From: Mycobacterium sp. E740
GTDB lineage: Bacteria > Actinomycetota > Actinomycetes > Mycobacteriales > Mycobacteriaceae
Length of the DNA stretch: 64,000 bases
Direction: 5' to 3'
Assembly: GCF_001672895.1 (NCBI RefSeq)
Contig: NZ_LZKP01000224.1
Coordinates: 1 to 64,000 of the forward strand
Below are positions 30,354-40,663 of this stretch, one piece after another (within the stretch, counting starts at the first letter, position 1; every line of letters begins with the position of its first letter). The position numbers were made by a program, and so were the translations under genes. Under the pieces are notes generated by a model. That model saw only the letters and a list, made by a program, of their open reading frames with translations, ran no database searches and was not told where the DNA came from.

Positions 30354-30863
30354 TTACTTGGCGGTGCCGATACCGCGGGGGCCGCGGGAAAGTGACACCA
30401 CTCCGGACTGCACGATCTCGCGGACACCGTACGGCTCCAGCACTCGCAGCAGCGCTTCGAGCTTTGCCGGGGTGCCGGTCGCTTCGATCGTCAACGACTC
30501 CGTCGACACGTCGACGACCTTGGCGCGGAACAGGTTCACCGCCTCGATGACCTGCCCGCGAGTCGACGCGTCGGTCCGCACCTTGATCAACGCCAGCTCG
30601 CGCGAGACCGAGTTCTCTTCTTCCTGCTCGACGATCTTGATCACGTTCACGAGTTTGTTGAGCTGCTTGGTGATCTGCTCCAGCGGTGCCTCGTCCACGC
30701 TGACGACGATCGTCATCCGCGACATGTTCTTCTGCTCCGTGGCACCGACCGCCAGCGACTGGATGTTGAAGCCGCGCCGCGAGAACAGCGAGGCGACCCG
30801 GGCCAGCACGCCGGGTTTGTCCTCGACGAGCACCGACAGCGTCTGCGTATTCGTGCCGGTCAT
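30354..30863 (-). CDS. ilvN: Acetolactate synthase, small regulatory subunit
   Basis: The 169-residue subunit stimulates IlvB and makes it sensitive to valine. It has an N-terminal ACT domain ([23 protein letters not shown]) and a C-terminal regulatory domain ending [18 protein letters not shown]. Start ATG 30863 overlaps the ilvB stop by 4 bases. Both subunits should therefore be made in proportion. The length equals that of other mycobacterial IlvN/IlvH proteins. Confidence 0.96.
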   Translation of the reverse strand: MTGTNTQTLSVLVEDKPGVLARVASLFSRRGFNIQSLAVGATEQKNMSRMTIVVSVDEAPLEQITKQLNKLVNVIKIVEQEEENSVSRELALIKVRTDASTRGQVIEAVNLFRAKVVDVSTESLTIEATGTPAKLEALLRVLEPYGVREIVQSGVVSLSRGPRGIGTAK

Positions 30864-32722
30864 GCGTGTCCCTCTTCCGGATCGTCGAACAACGGCCGGA
30901 TGCCGCGCGCGGCCTGGATCTCGTCATTGCTGGTGCCTGCCGCCACCATCGGCCACACCTGGGCGTCCGCGCCGACGATGAAGTCGATCACCACCGGGCG
31001 GTCGTTGATCTCCCGAGCCTGCCTGATCACATCCTCGACGTCTTCGGCTCGCTCACAACGCAATCCGACGCAACCGAGCGCCTCGGCCAGCTTCACGAAG
31101 TCAGGGATCCGGCGCGAGTGCGTGGCCAGATCCGTTTGGCTGTACCGCTCGTCGTAGAACAGCGTCTGCCACTGCCGGACCATGCCGAGGTTGCCGTTGT
31201 TGATCAGGGCCACCTTGATCGGCGCACCCTCCACGGCGCAGGTGGCCAACTCCTGGTTGGTCATCTGGAAGCACCCGTCCCCGTCGATGGCCCACACCTC
31301 GGCCTCGGGGCGACCGAACTTGGCGCCCATGGCCGCAGGTACGGCGAAGCCCATGGTGCCCAGACCGCCGGAGTTGAGCCACGTCTTCGGGTTCTCGTAG
31401 GAGATGAACTGCGCGGCCCACATCTGGTGCTGGCCGACGCCCGCGACGTACACCGCCTCCGGCCCGGCCATCTTGCCCAGCATCTCGATCACGTACTCCG
31501 GGGACAGGCTGCCGTCGCTCTGCGGCCCGTAGCTCAACGGGTAGGTCGCCTGCACACCGCGCAGGTAGTCCATCCAGTTGTCGATCCCCAGCGAGATGTC
31601 GTTGCGGCGCAACGCAGCGATCAGGTCGACGATCACCGCCTTGACATCACCCACGATCGGCACGTCGGCGTGGCGGTTCTTGCCGATCTCGGCAGGGTCT
31701 ATGTCGGCGTGGATCACTTTGGCTTCGGGGGCAAAGGAATCCAGCCGGCCGGTCACCCGGTCGTCGAAGCGGGTCCCCAACGCGATCAACAGGTCGCTGC
31801 GCTGCAGTGCGGCCACGGCGGACACCGTGCCGTGCATCCCGGGCATGCCCATGTTCAGCGGGTGGCTGTCGGGAAACGCTCCGCGCGCCATCAGCGTGGT
31901 GACGACGGGAATGCCGGTCAGCTCGGCCAGCTCCAGCAGCTCAGCACTGGCCTCACCGCGGATCACGCCGCCGCCGACGTAGAGCACCGGCTTGCGGGCG
32001 GCCCCGATCAGCCTGGCGGCCTCGCGGATCTGGCGGCTGTGCGGCTTGGTGTTCGGCTTGTAGCCGGGCAGGTCCATCTTGGGCGGCCAGCTGAAGGTGC
32101 ACTGGCCCTGCAGGACGTCCTTGGGGATGTCGACGAGCACCGGGCCCGGGCGACCCGACGAGGCGATGTGGAAAGCCTCGGCGATCGCCTGCGGGATCTC
32201 GTCGCCGCTGCGCACCAGGAAGTTGTGCTTGGTGATCGGCATCGTGATACCGGAGATGTCGGCTTCCTGGAATGCGTCGGTGCCGATCAGTCCGCGCCCG
32301 ACCTGGCCGGTGATCGCCACCACCGGGATCGAGTCCATATGCGCATCGGCCAGCGGCGTGACGAGGTTCGTGGCTCCGGGCCCCGACGTCGCCATCATCA
32401 CGCCGACCTTGCCGGTGGCGTGCGCGTAGCCGCTGGCGGCGTGGCCCGCCCCCTGCTCGTGACGGACCAGCACGTGACGCAGCTTCTGCGAGTCGAAAAG
32501 CGGGTCGTAGACCGGCAAGACGGCGCCGCCGGGAATCCCGAAGATCGTGTCGACGTCGAGTTCCTCGAGCGACCGGATCACCGCCTGTGCACCGGTCATC
32601 TGTTGCGGCACAGCACGTTTCGCCGGTGCGGGCGCAGGCTTCGATGCCGGCGTGGCGACATGTCCGTCGTCGGGCACGGTCGCCGCGACTTGCTCCAGCG
32701 GCCGGGTTGTTGGTGCGCTCAC
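30860..32722 (-). CDS. ilvB: Acetolactate synthase, large catalytic subunit
   Basis: The ThDP- and FAD-dependent enzyme that starts branched-chain amino-acid synthesis. The 620 residues include [33 protein letters not shown] with the ThDP-activating glutamate, and the ThDP-binding motif [14 protein letters not shown] followed by NNGNLG. A 40-residue Ala/Pro-rich N-terminal extension precedes the core. GTG 32722 has AGGAGAA upstream. Expression is controlled by the leader peptide and terminator located 67-193 bases upstream. IlvB is the target of sulfonylurea-type inhibitors. Confidence 0.97.
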   Translation of the reverse strand: MSAPTTRPLEQVAATVPDDGHVATPASKPAPAPAKRAVPQQMTGAQAVIRSLEELDVDTIFGIPGGAVLPVYDPLFDSQKLRHVLVRHEQGAGHAASGYAHATGKVGVMMATSGPGATNLVTPLADAHMDSIPVVAITGQVGRGLIGTDAFQEADISGITMPITKHNFLVRSGDEIPQAIAEAFHIASSGRPGPVLVDIPKDVLQGQCTFSWPPKMDLPGYKPNTKPHSRQIREAARLIGAARKPVLYVGGGVIRGEASAELLELAELTGIPVVTTLMARGAFPDSHPLNMGMPGMHGTVSAVAALQRSDLLIALGTRFDDRVTGRLDSFAPEAKVIHADIDPAEIGKNRHADVPIVGDVKAVIVDLIAALRRNDISLGIDNWMDYLRGVQATYPLSYGPQSDGSLSPEYVIEMLGKMAGPEAVYVAGVGQHQMWAAQFISYENPKTWLNSGGLGTMGFAVPAAMGAKFGRPEAEVWAIDGDGCFQMTNQELATCAVEGAPIKVALINNGNLGMVRQWQTLFYDERYSQTDLATHSRRIPDFVKLAEALGCVGLRCERAEDVEDVIRQAREINDRPVVIDFIVGADAQVWPMVAAGTSNDEIQAARGIRPLFDDPEEGHA

Positions 32723-32788
32723 GGTGTTCGTTCTCCTAAATCCTGTTCCGGATCCGTATCTAGGGTCTCAAATCGGTGGTCGGGCAAG

Positions 32789-32823
32789 AAAAAACCCCCG
32801 TCAGCTGGGCTGCTGTACGAGGG
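32789..32823 (-). terminator. ilvB attenuator terminator
   Basis: On the minus strand a hairpin (ACCCTCGT.CAGC / GCTG ACGGGGGT, one mismatch and one bulge) is followed directly by six T residues. It lies between the leader peptide stop and ilvB, as expected for transcription attenuation. An upstream GCCCG/CGGGC hairpin (32848-32861) overlaps the end of the leader peptide, and its 3' arm could pair with part of the terminator. Confidence 0.85.
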
Positions 32824-32843
32824 TCGCGCGTCGGTGCCGGTGG

Positions 32844-32915
32844 TTATGCCCGAGTACGGGCGAGCGCGGCATCAACGCGCTTCCCAATTACTACGAGCAA
32901 CCCCACGGCCTGCAT
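32844..32915 (-). CDS. ilvBNC leader peptide
   Basis: ATG 32915 to TAA 32844 encodes 23 residues that contain V-G-L-L-V-V-I at positions 4-10 and one more Val. Seven consecutive codons including three Val, two Leu and one Ile are the hallmark of an attenuation leader for branched-chain amino acids: shortage of the charged tRNAs stalls the ribosome and prevents the downstream terminator from forming. A comparable leader controls ilvBNC in Corynebacterium glutamicum. It is too short for routine ORF calling. Confidence 0.85.
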   Translation of the reverse strand: MQAVGLLVVIGKRVDAALARTRA

Positions 32916-32992
32916 AACCGTCGACGGTAGCCTCCGCACAGGTCACAGGTCAAATTTGCCGGTGACCACCGCGCCGGTGCGAAGATGGCCGG

Positions 32993-33388
32993 GTGAGCCG
33001 CGACGCCGAATCCGCCCCCGTCGTCATCCGCATCTCGCCCATGGCGCATTTCGCGGTGGCATTTCTGGCGCTGGCGCTGCTGTCGCTGGTTCTCGCGGGG
33101 CTGACCTGGGTGGCAGTGCTGTTGATCGTTCCGATCGGGCTGTCCGTCTATGTCGTGCGCTGCCGCACCGTGGCCGATCGCGAGACGGTCACCGCACGAT
33201 CTTTGCTGTCCAGCAAAACGGTGAGGTGGGCCGACGTCGACGGCCTGCGGTTCGGCAAGGGTTCGTCGGCTTACGCCCAGCTCAAGGACGGCACAGACGT
33301 GCGCCTGCCCGCGGTGACGTTCGCGACGTTGCCGCTACTGACCGAGGCCAGCGGCGGCCGCGTGCCGAATCCGTACGCGCCGAGTTAG
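32993..33388 (+). CDS. PH-domain membrane protein, Cfp6-like
   Basis: The 131-residue protein has two adjacent hydrophobic segments (about 18-36 and 38-55) followed by a small beta-rich domain (TVRWADVDGLRFGKGSSAYAQLKDG, LPAVTFATLP, GGRVPNPYAPS). This corresponds to Cfp6 of M. tuberculosis, a low-molecular-weight culture-filtrate antigen, now placed in the bacterial PH-domain group. Function is unknown. Start GTG 32993; an internal Met at residue 17 (MAHFAVAFL) matches the annotated start of the shorter relative. Its stop overlaps the DoxX gene stop by 4 bases, convergent. Confidence 0.82.
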   Translation: MSRDAESAPVVIRISPMAHFAVAFLALALLSLVLAGLTWVAVLLIVPIGLSVYVVRCRTVADRETVTARSLLSSKTVRWADVDGLRFGKGSSAYAQLKDGTDVRLPAVTFATLPLLTEASGGRVPNPYAPS

Positions 33389-34215
33389 GCGAACGGGTTG
33401 CCGCCGTTGAGCAGCACCCAGATCGCAACACCCGCGCCCACGCCGAGCACCAGCGCGCCGAACGAGCCGATGAACGGTCGGCGCGCCCACCCCCGGCCGG
33501 CGTCGAAGCCGTACCGGCCGGGGCCGGTCAGCACCAGAGCGGCCACCGCGCAGAGCAGGAACACCTTGTACTCGTGTCCGTCGGTGAGGAAGTTCGACAG
33601 CTGTGCAGCCTCATGGGCCTGCATGGCGTCGGCCAGCACACCGGTCACCAGGTACGCCAGCGCGCCGGCGGCCGCCACCGGCGTGAACAGACCCAAGATC
33701 AGCAGCACGCCGGCGGCGATCTGTCCGCCAGCCGCCACGTAGGTCAGCACGCCCGCGTACCGGAACCCCATGTCGGACAGTTCCGCCTGCCAGCCGTCGA
33801 GCCCGGGACCGCCCCACAGGCCGAAGGCCTTCTGCAGTCCGTGTCCGATGAACAGCGCGCCCACCGCGAGGCGCAGCACCAGAATGCCGAGGTCGAGCGT
33901 GCCGCGCCGGTCCGCCGCACGATTGAGCGGGTCGGGTCCGATCGCGGCCGGCTCGGCCGAGAAGCCGGTCAGCGGATGCTGTCCGTCGGGCTGCACGTAG
34001 GGCAGCGGCTCGGGCTCGTTGAGCAGCCCGAACGCCGGCGAGACCGGCGCGCCGCTGTTGGCGTCGTAGTGCGGGATCGCGGTGGTTTCGAAATCGCCCC
34101 CGTAGTTGGAGGACGGAAGATCGTCTTCGGGGTCGACCAGGCTCGCCGACACAGGCCGCCCGGCCGCGTCGTCGGGCCGCTGCCAGGCGCGTGGGTCATT
34201 GGAAGGACTGGTCAC
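33385..34215 (-). CDS. DoxX family membrane protein
   Basis: A 276-residue protein with a hydrophilic, acidic, Pro-rich N-terminal third and a C-terminal DoxX domain of about four membrane segments (LGILVLRLAVGALFIGHGLQ; AAGGQIAAGVLLILGLF; HEYKVFLLCAVAALVLTGPG), ending with a further helix. DoxX proteins have been linked to thiol and oxidative stress (membrane-associated oxidoreductase complex) in mycobacteria; the exact role is unclear. I selected GTG 34215 (MTSPSNDPRAW) because relatives begin with similar sequence; GTG 34239 adds 8 residues. Confidence 0.85.
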   Translation of the reverse strand: MTSPSNDPRAWQRPDDAAGRPVSASLVDPEDDLPSSNYGGDFETTAIPHYDANSGAPVSPAFGLLNEPEPLPYVQPDGQHPLTGFSAEPAAIGPDPLNRAADRRGTLDLGILVLRLAVGALFIGHGLQKAFGLWGGPGLDGWQAELSDMGFRYAGVLTYVAAGGQIAAGVLLILGLFTPVAAAGALAYLVTGVLADAMQAHEAAQLSNFLTDGHEYKVFLLCAVAALVLTGPGRYGFDAGRGWARRPFIGSFGALVLGVGAGVAIWVLLNGGNPFA

Positions 34216-34351
34216 GTAGTCAGCGTAAGTGCTAGTCACCCGGTAGCCGGGTATTGGCGCGGCGCTTTGCGGGCCTTATTTAACGAGCTCGCGCGGCACG
34301 TCAGGTGGTGTGCATGGCGCGTCCGGCTCGACGATCCGTAACCTGGCTCGC

Positions 34352-35473
34352 ATGAAACTGCGCCGGCCGATGCGGGGTGTGCTCGCCGTGCTGTGCGCGG
34401 CGTTGCTCGTCGGGTCCGGGTGTGCGCGGTTCGACGACGCGCAGTCGCAACCGTTCACGACCGAGCCCGAACGGGGGCCGGGGCCGACGTCCACACCGCC
34501 GCCCCCGCCGCCGCTGCCTCCGACGCCGTTCCCGAAAGAGTGCCCGGCGCCGGGCGTCATGCAGGGCTGCCTGGAGAGCACCAGCGGGCTGATCATGCTG
34601 CCCGACAACCAGTCGGCGCTGGTCGCCGAGCGCACGACCGGTGTGGTCAAGGAGGTGTCGGTCCGAGCCGAACCGAAGGTCAAGACCACCCTGCCCGTCG
34701 ACGGCTCGGGTGACGGCGGGCTGATGGACATCGTGTTGTCGCCGACCTACCAACAGGACCGGCTGATGTACGCCTACGTCAGCACCCCGACGGACAACCG
34801 CGTCATCCGCATCGCCGACGGCGACATCCCCAAGCCGATCCTGACCGGCATCCCGAAAGGCGCGACCGGTAACACGGGCGCGTTGATCTTCACCAGCCCC
34901 ACCACGCTGCTCGTGCAGACCGGCGACGCGGGCAACCCGGCCGACGCCGCAAACCCGGGTTCGTTGGCCGGCAAGGTGTTGCGTATCGAGCAGCCCACCA
35001 CGGTGGACCAGGCGCCGACGACGACCGCACTGTCGGGGTTGGGAGCCGCCGGCGGCATGTGTATCGACCACTCGGACGGGTCGCTGTACATCACCGACCG
35101 CGCCCCGTCCGGTGATCGGTTGCAGCGCATCACCAAGGACTCCAAGACATCGACGGTGTGGACCTGGCCCGACCGGCCGGGCGTGGCGGGCTGCGCGGCG
35201 CCCGAGGGTGCGGTGCTGGTCAACCTCGTCAACACCAAGCAGACCGTCGCGGTGCGACTCGCTCCCGAAACCGGCGCGGTCACCGGTGATCCCGAGGTGG
35301 TCCGCCAGGATCAGCACGGGCACGCGTGGGCGCTGGCGACGTCACCCGACGGCAACATCTGGGGCGCCACGGTCAACAAGACCGCCGGCGATGCGCAGAA
35401 ACTCGACGACGTCGTGTTCCCGTTGTTCCCGCAGGGCGGCGGCTTCCCGCGCAGCCCGGCCGACAACACCTGA
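34352..35473 (+). CDS. lppZ: LppZ-like lipoprotein, glucose/sorbosone dehydrogenase fold
   Basis: A 373-residue lipoprotein: signal peptide ending LLVGSGC with the lipidated C24 (the residue three before Cys is Gly, slightly atypical), then a Pro-rich linker (TSTPPPPPPLPPTPF) and a beta-propeller of the GSDH type (GDGGLMDIVLSPTYQQD, SLAGKVLRIEQP, GDRLQRITKD). Length equals M. tuberculosis LppZ, an immunogenic lipoprotein of unknown substrate. PQQ-dependent activity has not been shown to my knowledge. The ATG at 34352 is preferred over an upstream start that would disrupt the signal peptide. Confidence 0.9.
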   Translation: MKLRRPMRGVLAVLCAALLVGSGCARFDDAQSQPFTTEPERGPGPTSTPPPPPPLPPTPFPKECPAPGVMQGCLESTSGLIMLPDNQSALVAERTTGVVKEVSVRAEPKVKTTLPVDGSGDGGLMDIVLSPTYQQDRLMYAYVSTPTDNRVIRIADGDIPKPILTGIPKGATGNTGALIFTSPTTLLVQTGDAGNPADAANPGSLAGKVLRIEQPTTVDQAPTTTALSGLGAAGGMCIDHSDGSLYITDRAPSGDRLQRITKDSKTSTVWTWPDRPGVAGCAAPEGAVLVNLVNTKQTVAVRLAPETGAVTGDPEVVRQDQHGHAWALATSPDGNIWGATVNKTAGDAQKLDDVVFPLFPQGGGFPRSPADNT

Positions 35474-35500
35474 CCGACCGGCGGCGAAAAGCCCCAAACG

Positions 35501-37003
35501 CTAGCTGCAGGCCGCCAGCACCAGTTCGCGCACTCGTGCGGCGTCAGCCTGGCCCTTGGTCGCCTTCATCACCGCGCCGACGATCGCGCCCGCCGCCTGC
35601 ACCTTGCCGCCGCGGATCTTCTCGACGATCCCGGGGTTGGCGGCCAGCGCCTCGTCGACGGCCGACTGCAGCGCCGAGTCGTCGCGCACCACTTCGAGCC
35701 CACGGTTCTTCATGACCTGTTCGGGTTCGCCTTCACCGGCGAGCACTCCCTCGACCACCTGGCGGGCGAGCTTGTTCGACAGCTTGCCGTCCTCGACGAG
35801 CTTGACCACCCCGGCCACCTGAGCGGGTGAGATCGGCAGCGCGTCGAGTTCGACGCCTGCCTCGTTGGCCTTCTGCACGAGGAAGTTTCCCCACCAAGCC
35901 CGGGCAGCGTCGCTGGCTGCCCCCGCTTCGACGGTGGCGGCGATCAGGTCGATCGCGCCGATGTTCACGAGGTCGCGCATCACCTCGTCGGAGATGCCCC
36001 AGTCTTGCTGGATTCGGTTGCGCAGCAACCACGGAAGCTCGGGGATCGTCTGACGCAGACGCTCGACCCACTCGGCGTCAGGAGCCACCGGTTCGAGGTC
36101 GGGTTCGGGGAAATAGCGGTAATCCTCGGCGGTTTCCTTGCTGCGCCCCGGCGAGGTGTAGCCGTCCTCGTGAAAGTGTCTGGTCTCCTGAGTGACTCGA
36201 CCCCCTGCGTCGAGAACCGCTGCCTGGCGGCGCATCTCGTAGCGGACGGCGACCTCGACACTCTTGAGCGAGTTGACGTTCTTCGTCTCGGTGCGGATAC
36301 CGAACTCGGCCTGCCCGATCGGCTTGAGCGAGACGTTCGAATCGCAGCGCATCGACCCCTGGTCCATCCGCACATCGGATACGCCCAAGCCGCGCAACAG
36401 GTCTCGCAGAGCGGTGACGTAGGCGCGGGCGATCTCCGGCGCGCGGTCACCGGTGCCCTCGATGGGCTTGGTGACGATCTCGATCAGCGGCACACCGGAG
36501 CGGTTGTAATCGATCAGCGACGTCGTGGCGCCCTCGATGCGGCCGGTCTGGCTGCCGAGATGCGTCAGCTTGCCGGTGTCCTCTTCCATGTGCGCACGCT
36601 CGATCTCGACCCGCCAGGTGGAGCCGTCGTCGAGCGGCACGTCGAGATGACCGTTGATCGCGATCGGCTCGTCGTACTGCGAGATCTGGTAGTTCTTCGG
36701 CATGTCCGGATAGAAGTAGTTCTTCCGGGCGAACCGGCACCACGGCACGATCTCGCAGTTCAGCGCGAGCCCGATCCGGATCGCCGACTCGACGGCCTTC
36801 TCGTTGAGCACCGGCAGCGACCCGGGCAGACCCAGACAGACCGGACACACCTGGGTGTTGGGTTCGGCGCCGAACTTGTTGGCGCAGCCGCAGAACATCT
36901 TGGTGGCGGTGGACAACTCGACGTGGACCTCCAGGCCGAGCACGGGCTCGTAGCGCACGACGACGTCGTCGTAGTCCATCAATTCGGCGGTCGCAGCAGT
37001 CAT
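35501..37003 (-). CDS. gatB: Asp/Glu-tRNA amidotransferase subunit B
   Basis: GatB binds and activates mischarged Glu-tRNA-Gln (and Asp-tRNA-Asn) for amidation by GatA. The 500 residues show [20 protein letters not shown], the zinc cysteines CGC ... [23 protein letters not shown], and a C-terminal YqeY/tail domain ([21 protein letters not shown]). ATG 37003 gives the conserved N-terminus; longer frames upstream are not homologous. It is separated from gatCA by pfkA, the arrangement I recall in M. tuberculosis. Confidence 0.97.
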   Translation of the reverse strand: MTAATAELMDYDDVVVRYEPVLGLEVHVELSTATKMFCGCANKFGAEPNTQVCPVCLGLPGSLPVLNEKAVESAIRIGLALNCEIVPWCRFARKNYFYPDMPKNYQISQYDEPIAINGHLDVPLDDGSTWRVEIERAHMEEDTGKLTHLGSQTGRIEGATTSLIDYNRSGVPLIEIVTKPIEGTGDRAPEIARAYVTALRDLLRGLGVSDVRMDQGSMRCDSNVSLKPIGQAEFGIRTETKNVNSLKSVEVAVRYEMRRQAAVLDAGGRVTQETRHFHEDGYTSPGRSKETAEDYRYFPEPDLEPVAPDAEWVERLRQTIPELPWLLRNRIQQDWGISDEVMRDLVNIGAIDLIAATVEAGAASDAARAWWGNFLVQKANEAGVELDALPISPAQVAGVVKLVEDGKLSNKLARQVVEGVLAGEGEPEQVMKNRGLEVVRDDSALQSAVDEALAANPGIVEKIRGGKVQAAGAIVGAVMKATKGQADAARVRELVLAACS

Positions 37004-37026
37004 GGGAGCGAGTTTAGTAAGCGCCC

Positions 37027-38058
37027 TCAGCCGAAGAACTCCGCGGCGTCGTCGTAGCGGCTCTGCGGCACGAGCTTCAACTGCCGGGTCGCGTCTGCCA
37101 ACGAGACCCGCCCGATGTCCTGGCCGCGCAGCGACACCATCATCCCGTACTCCCCCGCGTGCGCGGCATCGGCGGCGTTGACGCCGAAGCGGGTGGCCAG
37201 CACGCGGTCGAAAGGCGTCGGGGTGCCGCCGCGCTGCACGTGGCCGAGCACGGTCACCCGCACCTCCTTGTTGATCCGCTTCTCCACCTCGAGCGCGAGC
37301 TGCTGCGCGACGCCGGTGAACCGTTCGTGGCCGAACTCGTCGATGCCGCCTTGCCGCAACTGCATCGACCCTTCCGCGGGCTTGGCGCCTTCGGCCACCA
37401 CGCAGATGAAGTGCGAATCGCCGCGCACGAAGCGCTGTTTGATCAGTCGGCACACCTCTTCGACGTCGAACGGCTGCTCGGGGATCAGCGTCATGTGCGC
37501 GCCGGAGGCGAGGCCGGCGTTCAGCGCGATCCATCCGGCGTGGCGGCCCATCACCTCGACGAGCATCACCCGCTGATGCGACTCGGCCGTGCTGTGCAAC
37601 CGGTCGATGGCCTCGCTCGCCACGCCCAGCGCGGTGTCATGGCCGAACGTCACATCGGTGCAGTCGATGTCGTTGTCGATGGTCTTGGGCACACCGACCA
37701 CCGGCACGTTCTCCTCCGAGAGCCAGTGCGCCGCGGTGAGCGTGCCCTCGCCGCCGATGGGGATCAGCACGTCGATGCCGTTGTCGTCGAGCGTCTGCTT
37801 GATCTGGTCCAGCCCCGCGCGCAGCTTCTCCGGATGAACGCGCGCGGTGCCGAGCATGGTGCCGCCCTTGGCCAGCAGGCGGTCATTGCGGTCGTCGTTC
37901 TTCAACTGGATGCGCCGGTTCTCCAGCAGCCCACGCCAACCGTCCTGGAACCCGACGACCGACGAGCCGTAGCGCACGTCGCAGGTGCGCACCACCGCCC
38001 GGATCACCGCGTTCAATCCCGGACAGTCGCCGCCGCCGGTCAGCACTCCGATACGCAT
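37027..38058 (-). CDS. pfkA: ATP-type 6-phosphofructokinase
   Basis: Glycolytic kinase of 343 residues making fructose-1,6-bisphosphate. Motifs: [17 protein letters not shown] (nucleotide-binding), [10 protein letters not shown] in place of the usual [21 protein letters not shown] with the catalytic aspartate, and [10 protein letters not shown]. The GGEGT variant occurs in actinobacterial ATP-dependent enzymes of this clade, so PPi use cannot be fully excluded. It lies 23 bases after the gatB start region on the same strand, between gatA and gatB. Confidence 0.95.
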   Translation of the reverse strand: MRIGVLTGGGDCPGLNAVIRAVVRTCDVRYGSSVVGFQDGWRGLLENRRIQLKNDDRNDRLLAKGGTMLGTARVHPEKLRAGLDQIKQTLDDNGIDVLIPIGGEGTLTAAHWLSEENVPVVGVPKTIDNDIDCTDVTFGHDTALGVASEAIDRLHSTAESHQRVMLVEVMGRHAGWIALNAGLASGAHMTLIPEQPFDVEEVCRLIKQRFVRGDSHFICVVAEGAKPAEGSMQLRQGGIDEFGHERFTGVAQQLALEVEKRINKEVRVTVLGHVQRGGTPTPFDRVLATRFGVNAADAAHAGEYGMMVSLRGQDIGRVSLADATRQLKLVPQSRYDDAAEFFG

Positions 38059-38139
38059 GCCTACATACTCCCCGAGCGCACGGCTGTTCGCGCCCCTACT
38101 CGGCGTTTGCGTATGACAACCCGGGTGATCGACGAAGAT

Positions 38140-39624
38140 CTACAGCGCCGTCGGCAGCGGCCCGCGCGCCGCCTCGTACGCCGCACCGACGCGATACAGG
38201 CGGTCGTCGGCGAGTGCGGGGGCCATGATCTGCAGGCCGGCCGGCAGGTTGTCGTCAGGTGACAATCCCGACGGCACCGACATGCCGCAGTGCCCGGCCA
38301 TGTTCAGCGGCAGCGTGCACAGATCGAACCGGTACATCGCCAGCGGGTCGTCGACCTTCTCCCCCAACAGGAATGCGGTCGACGGCGTCGACGGCGAAAC
38401 CAGCACGTCGACCTTCTCATACGCCTCGTCGAGGTCACGCGCGATCAGCGTGCGGACCTTCTGCGCCTGGTTGTAGTACGCGTCGTAGTAGCCCGCCGAC
38501 AACGCGTAGGTGCCGATCATGATGCGGCGCTTGACTTCTGGGCCGAATCCGGCTGCCCGCGTCATCGCCATGACCTCTTCGGCGCTGTGCGTGCCGTCAT
38601 CGCCGACGCGCAGCCCGTAACGCATGGCATCGAACCGCGCGAGGTTGCTCGACACCTCCGACGGCAGGATCAGGTAGTAGGCCGACAGCGCGTAGTCGAA
38701 GTGCGGGCAGTCCACCTCGCTGACCTCGGCGCCCAGCGCGGTGAGCTGTTCGACGGCGGCATGGAACGACTCGAGCACGCCGGGCTGATAGCCCTCTCCG
38801 TCGAACTGGCGCACCACGCCGACGCGCACGCCCTTCAAGTCACCGGCCGCGCCGGCCTTGGCCGCGCCGACGACATCGGGCACCGCGGCGTCGACCGACG
38901 TGGAGTCCTTCGCGTCGTGGCCGGCCATGACCTGGTGCAGCAGCGCGGTGTCGAGGACGGTGCGGGCGCACGGTCCGCCCTGGTCGAGGGACGACGCACA
39001 GGCCACCAGCCCATAACGCGACACCGTGCCGTAGGTGGGCTTCACCCCGACCGTCGCGGTCAGCGCGGCCGGGGTGCGGATCGAACCGCCGGTGTCGGTG
39101 CCGATGGCCAGCGGCGCCTGCAGCGCCGCCAGCGCCGCCGCGCTGCCGCCCCCAGAGCCGCCGGGGACGCGTTCGACGTCCCACGGGTTGCGCGTCGGGC
39201 CGTATGCGGAGTTCTCGGTGGACGAGCCCATTGCGAACTCGTCGAGGTTCGTCTTGCCGAGGATCGGCAGGCCTGCCGCACGCAACCGCACGGTGACGGT
39301 GGCGTCGTACGGCGCGGTCCAACCCTCGAGGATCTTCGAGCCGCACGTCGTCGGCATGTCGGTCGTGGTGAACACGTCCTTGAGCGCCACCGGGACCCCG
39401 GCCAGCGGGGAGGGCAGGTCTTCTCCCGCGGCGACCGCGGCATCGACGCGTGCGGCGGCCTCCAGTGCGCGGTCGCCGGCGACGTGCAGGAAGGCGTGGT
39501 AGCGCTCGTCGGTCGCCGCGATCTGGTCGAGGAAGGCCCGGGTGACCTCGGTCGACGACAGCTCCTTGGCCGCGATCTGGTGTCCGAGCGCGGCCGCGTC
39601 CATCCGGATCAGGTCGCTGCTCAT
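38140..39624 (-). CDS. gatA: Asp/Glu-tRNA amidotransferase subunit A
   Basis: GatA is the amidase that releases ammonia from glutamine and passes it to GatB. The 494 residues carry the amidase signature: catalytic lysine in [23 protein letters not shown] and the cis-Ser/Ser pair in [13 protein letters not shown], followed by [14 protein letters not shown]. Start ATG 39624 overlaps the gatC stop by 4 bases. Mycobacteria appear to have no GlnRS, so this route is essential for Gln-tRNA. Confidence 0.97.
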   Translation of the reverse strand: MSSDLIRMDAAALGHQIAAKELSSTEVTRAFLDQIAATDERYHAFLHVAGDRALEAAARVDAAVAAGEDLPSPLAGVPVALKDVFTTTDMPTTCGSKILEGWTAPYDATVTVRLRAAGLPILGKTNLDEFAMGSSTENSAYGPTRNPWDVERVPGGSGGGSAAALAALQAPLAIGTDTGGSIRTPAALTATVGVKPTYGTVSRYGLVACASSLDQGGPCARTVLDTALLHQVMAGHDAKDSTSVDAAVPDVVGAAKAGAAGDLKGVRVGVVRQFDGEGYQPGVLESFHAAVEQLTALGAEVSEVDCPHFDYALSAYYLILPSEVSSNLARFDAMRYGLRVGDDGTHSAEEVMAMTRAAGFGPEVKRRIMIGTYALSAGYYDAYYNQAQKVRTLIARDLDEAYEKVDVLVSPSTPSTAFLLGEKVDDPLAMYRFDLCTLPLNMAGHCGMSVPSGLSPDDNLPAGLQIMAPALADDRLYRVGAAYEAARGPLPTAL

Positions 39625-39920
39625 GCCTCTGCCCCGAGGATGCGCGGGACCGCGAAGCGGCCCTCAGCCGACTTGGGCGCCTCCTCCAGCGCTTCGTCCT
39701 GCGTCAGCGACGGCTCGACGGCGTCGGGCCGAAAGATGTTGACGTCGGTCAGCGGGTTTCCGGTCGGTGCGACGCCCGTGACGTCGACGGACTGGATCTG
39801 GCTGACGTAGCCGATGATGGCGTCCAACTGCCCGGCATAGCTGTCGAGCTCGTCTTCGGTCAGGGCGAGGCGAGCGAGACGGGCCAGGTGGGCCACCTCG
39901 TCTCGGGAGATCTGCGACAC
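39621..39920 (-). CDS. gatC: Asp/Glu-tRNA amidotransferase subunit C
   Basis: GatC, 99 residues, wraps around GatA and stabilises the GatA-GatB interface. It shows [22 protein letters not shown] and the C-terminal [21 protein letters not shown] that inserts between the partners. ATG/GTG start at 39920; the 4-bp overlap with gatA couples them. The divergent ACT gene starts 70 bases away. Confidence 0.95.
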   Translation of the reverse strand: MSQISRDEVAHLARLARLALTEDELDSYAGQLDAIIGYVSQIQSVDVTGVAPTGNPLTDVNIFRPDAVEPSLTQDEALEEAPKSAEGRFAVPRILGAEA

Positions 39921-39989
39921 GACACGAAAGCCTAGTCACCGCAGCCACGCCGGAATGCCCGGCACCGCCCGTTGTGGAACAGTGTGCGC

Positions 39990-40646
39990 GTGCCTTCATA
40001 CCTGCTGCGGGTCCAGCTGGAAGACCGACCGGGCAGCCTCGGCTCGCTGGCCGTCGCGCTCGGGTCGGTGGGCGCCGACATCCTGTCGCTCGACGTGGTG
40101 GAGCGGTGGTCGGGCAACGCCGTCGATGACCTCGTCGTGGAGTTGCCCGCCGGCGCGATGCCGGACATGCTGATCACCGCCGCCGAGCAGATCAGAGGCG
40201 TCTACGTCGACTCCATCCGGCCGCACACCGGGCTGCTCGAGGCGCACCGCGAACTCGAGCTCATCGACCACATCGCCGCCGCGGAACGCAAACACAAACT
40301 CCAGGTCCTCGCCGACGAGGCACCGCGGGTGTTGCGCGTCGGGTGGACCACTGTCATCCGGCTCACCGATGCGGGGCCCGAGCGCATCGTCGGCAGCCAG
40401 GCCGCGCCCGAGACGCAGGCGGCCCAGACGCCATGGCTGCCGCTCGAGCGTGCCCGCGCCCTCGACGGCGACGCCGACTGGGTGCCGCAGTTGTGGCGCG
40501 ACATGGCCACCACCTTGGCCGCCGCTCCGCTCGGCGACCCGCGCACGGCGGTTGTCCTCGGGCGCCCGGGCGGCCCGCTGTTCCGGCCGTCGGAAGTCGC
40601 CCGACTGGGCTACCTGGCAGGCATCGTCGCCACGATCGTGCGCTGA
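39990..40646 (+). CDS. ACT-domain amino-acid-binding protein
   Basis: A 218-residue protein with an N-terminal ACT domain (LLRVQLEDRPGSLGSLAVALGS, ILSLDVVERW) and a second, more divergent domain ending GGPLFRPSEVARLGYLAGIVA. Such proteins bind amino acids and often control an enzyme, but no partner is evident. GTG 39990 (MPSYLLRVQ) was chosen because it gives the same 218-residue length that I recall for Rv3013; a GTG at 39972 adds six residues. It is divergent from gatCA. Confidence 0.85.
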   Translation: MPSYLLRVQLEDRPGSLGSLAVALGSVGADILSLDVVERWSGNAVDDLVVELPAGAMPDMLITAAEQIRGVYVDSIRPHTGLLEAHRELELIDHIAAAERKHKLQVLADEAPRVLRVGWTTVIRLTDAGPERIVGSQAAPETQAAQTPWLPLERARALDGDADWVPQLWRDMATTLAAAPLGDPRTAVVLGRPGGPLFRPSEVARLGYLAGIVATIVR

Positions 40647-40663
40647 GTCCGCGCTGTCGAGCG

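Noticed and set aside
30866-32917. 683-residue open frame on the plus strand opposite ilvB/ilvN
   Set aside because: It covers the whole of ilvB in antisense and has no domain; a typical shadow in high-GC DNA.
32722-32930. T-box or other riboswitch before ilvB
   Set aside because: No T-box sequence is visible, while a leader peptide with branched-chain codons and a terminator explains the region.
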